Positions 7,263 through 7,502 of a DNA stretch of 7,502 nucleotides are shown here, piece by piece; the first letter of the stretch is position 1, and every line of letters starts with the position of its first letter. The position numbers were made by a program, and so were the translations under genes. The stretch is from a bacterium (GTDB lineage: Bacteria; UBA9089; UBA9088). The stretch spans positions 1-7,502 of the forward strand of contig DNCM01000086.1 of the NCBI GenBank assembly GCA_003498085.1. Direction: 5' to 3'. The notes beneath the pieces were generated by a model, which searched no databases, had not been told where the DNA came from, and saw only the letters and a list, made by a program, of their open reading frames with translations.

Positions 7263-7300
7263 GGGAGTATTTTCAAAATATATCTTTATTTAAGCAAAAA

Positions 7301-7329
7301 ATTTTATAGAAGAAGGTCTATTTTGTCAA
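7301..7329 (-). promoter_or_regulatory. Sigma-70-type promoter of the redox operon
   Basis: The minus strand carries a perfect -35 box TTGACA (7329-7324), a 17-base spacer and TAAAAT (7306-7301) as the -10 box, five of six matches to consensus. Transcription would begin near 7294, leaving a leader of about 30 bases before the TTG start at 7262. No other promoter-like pair of this quality is seen for the operon, and the tight junctions downstream imply that it drives all five genes. Confidence 0.65.
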
Positions 7330-7340
7330 TAGTTTCTTTT

Positions 7341-7357
7341 TGTACTCAGAAGGTACA
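7341..7357. promoter_or_regulatory. Dyad TGTAC-N7-GTACA upstream of the operon promoter
   Basis: A perfect 5+5 dyad with a seven-base centre lies 11 bases upstream of the operon -35 box, centred near -55 relative to the predicted start of transcription. Position and symmetry fit a binding site for a dimeric transcription factor. The regulator is not in the window, and a dyad this short can arise by chance. Confidence 0.35.
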
Positions 7358-7399
7358 TCATAACCACCCTATAGAGAAATTATTCTAACTTGATGATAG

Positions 7400-7430
7400 G
7401 GATATGAAGGATATAGAAAGGATAAAGAAA
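7400..7430 (+). repeat. Degenerate purine-rich tandem repeat
   Basis: Three adjoining units read GGATATGAA (7400-7408), GGATATAGAAA (7409-7419) and GGATAAAGAAA (7420-7430), followed by GGAGAA. The last two differ at one base. Almost all bases are purines on the plus strand. The role is unknown; it may only reflect local composition upstream of the plus-strand gene. Confidence 0.4.
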
Positions 7431-7449
7431 GGAGAATTTGATAACAAAA

Positions 7450-7492
7450 CTCCCTTGGAATCTGGTATAATATTACCAAAAAACCAAGGGAG
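7450..7492 (+). promoter_or_regulatory. Hairpin that would mask the ribosome-binding site of the gene at the right edge
   Basis: CTCCCTTGG (7450-7458) pairs perfectly with CCAAGGGAG (7484-7492). A second stem nests inside it, TGGTA (7463-7467) with TACCA (7474-7478). The 3' arm contains most of the Shine-Dalgarno sequence GGGAGG (7488-7493). Any transcript entering from upstream would fold and hide the site; one starting inside the loop would lack the 5' arm. The window ends at AT (7501-7502), which would become the start codon if the next base is G. Confidence 0.6.
7463..7471 (+). promoter_or_regulatory. Extended -10 promoter for the gene at the right edge
   Basis: TGGTATAAT matches the extended -10 consensus TGnTATAAT exactly. 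No good -35 box lies at 16-18 bases; TTGATA at 7438-7443 is 22 bases away. Initiation would fall near 7478, giving a leader of about 23 bases with the Shine-Dalgarno sequence GGGAGGTG (7488-7495) five bases before a likely start at 7501. The coding sequence lies outside the window, so its product is unknown. Confidence 0.5.
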
Positions 7493-7502
7493 GTGTTCCG
7501 AT

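Larger units (their letters stand above)
7257..7460. repeat. 204-bp segment bounded by a 12-bp perfect inverted repeat
   Basis: TTCCAAGGGAGT at 7257-7268 is the exact reverse complement of ACTCCCTTGGAA at 7449-7460. The left arm covers the TTG start codon of the alpha subunit; the right arm lies just upstream of the plus-strand promoter. Inward of the arms there is looser similarity (ATTTTCAAAAT against TTTGTTATCAAATT, read towards the centre), as in imperfect terminal repeats. No target-site duplication is visible at the outer edges and there is no coding capacity inside. It may be a small non-autonomous element, a pair of operator half-sites or chance. A third copy of the core CCAAGGGAG is at 7484-7492. 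Confidence 0.4.

Noticed and set aside
7390..7417. Second plus-strand promoter, TTGATG with a 16-base spacer and TATAGA
   Set aside because: Only partial matches in an AT-rich region; the extended -10 at 7463-7471 is far better placed for the downstream gene.
7438..7470. Ten-codon leader peptide MITKLPWNLV starting at TTG behind AAAGGAG
   Set aside because: Spacing from the purine run to the TTG is only three bases, and nothing like an attenuator codon run or terminator pair supports it.

Overview
The window is AT-rich and has no rRNA, tRNA, CRISPR array or complete mobile element. Gene content points to a strictly anaerobic bacterium that uses the folate (methyl) branch of the Wood-Ljungdahl pathway: five iron-sulfur, flavin and folate redox genes are packed into one operon. 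The lineage cannot be fixed from this sequence. An uncultivated or deep-branching anaerobe is possible, but that is inference.

Layout: (1) Positions 1-722, plus strand, hold a class III nucleotide-cyclase-like gene. Its transition-state residues are altered, and its probable N-terminal membrane segment lies in a different frame, joined at a CTT TAG site. (2) Positions 723-819 are a short convergent gap. (3) Positions 820-7262, minus strand, hold a five-gene operon read right to left: an 898-residue formate-dehydrogenase-alpha/NuoG-type subunit, a NuoE-like [2Fe-2S] subunit, a NuoF-like NADH/FMN subunit, MetV and MetF. Every junction is an overlap or a gap of four bases or fewer. (4) Positions 7263-7502 are a divergent control region with a strong sigma-70-type promoter for the operon, a dyad upstream of it, a 12-bp inverted repeat, and the promoter, hairpin and ribosome-binding site of a plus-strand gene that begins at the window edge.

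How the genes may work together: the first three products form the NAD(H)-linked module seen in soluble formate dehydrogenases (FdsABG type) and in complex I (NuoEFG). MetV and MetF form methylene-tetrahydrofolate reductase. The alpha subunit looks like a formate dehydrogenase, but the three residues that do formate chemistry (Sec/Cys, His, Arg) are Ser354, Ile355 and Gly548. The most interesting reading is that the module is not a formate dehydrogenase. It may instead be an NADH-oxidising electron conduit, or a molybdenum/tungsten enzyme with another substrate, that feeds MetVF. The NuoF-like subunit also stops just before the C-terminal ferredoxin domain found in bifurcating HydB proteins.
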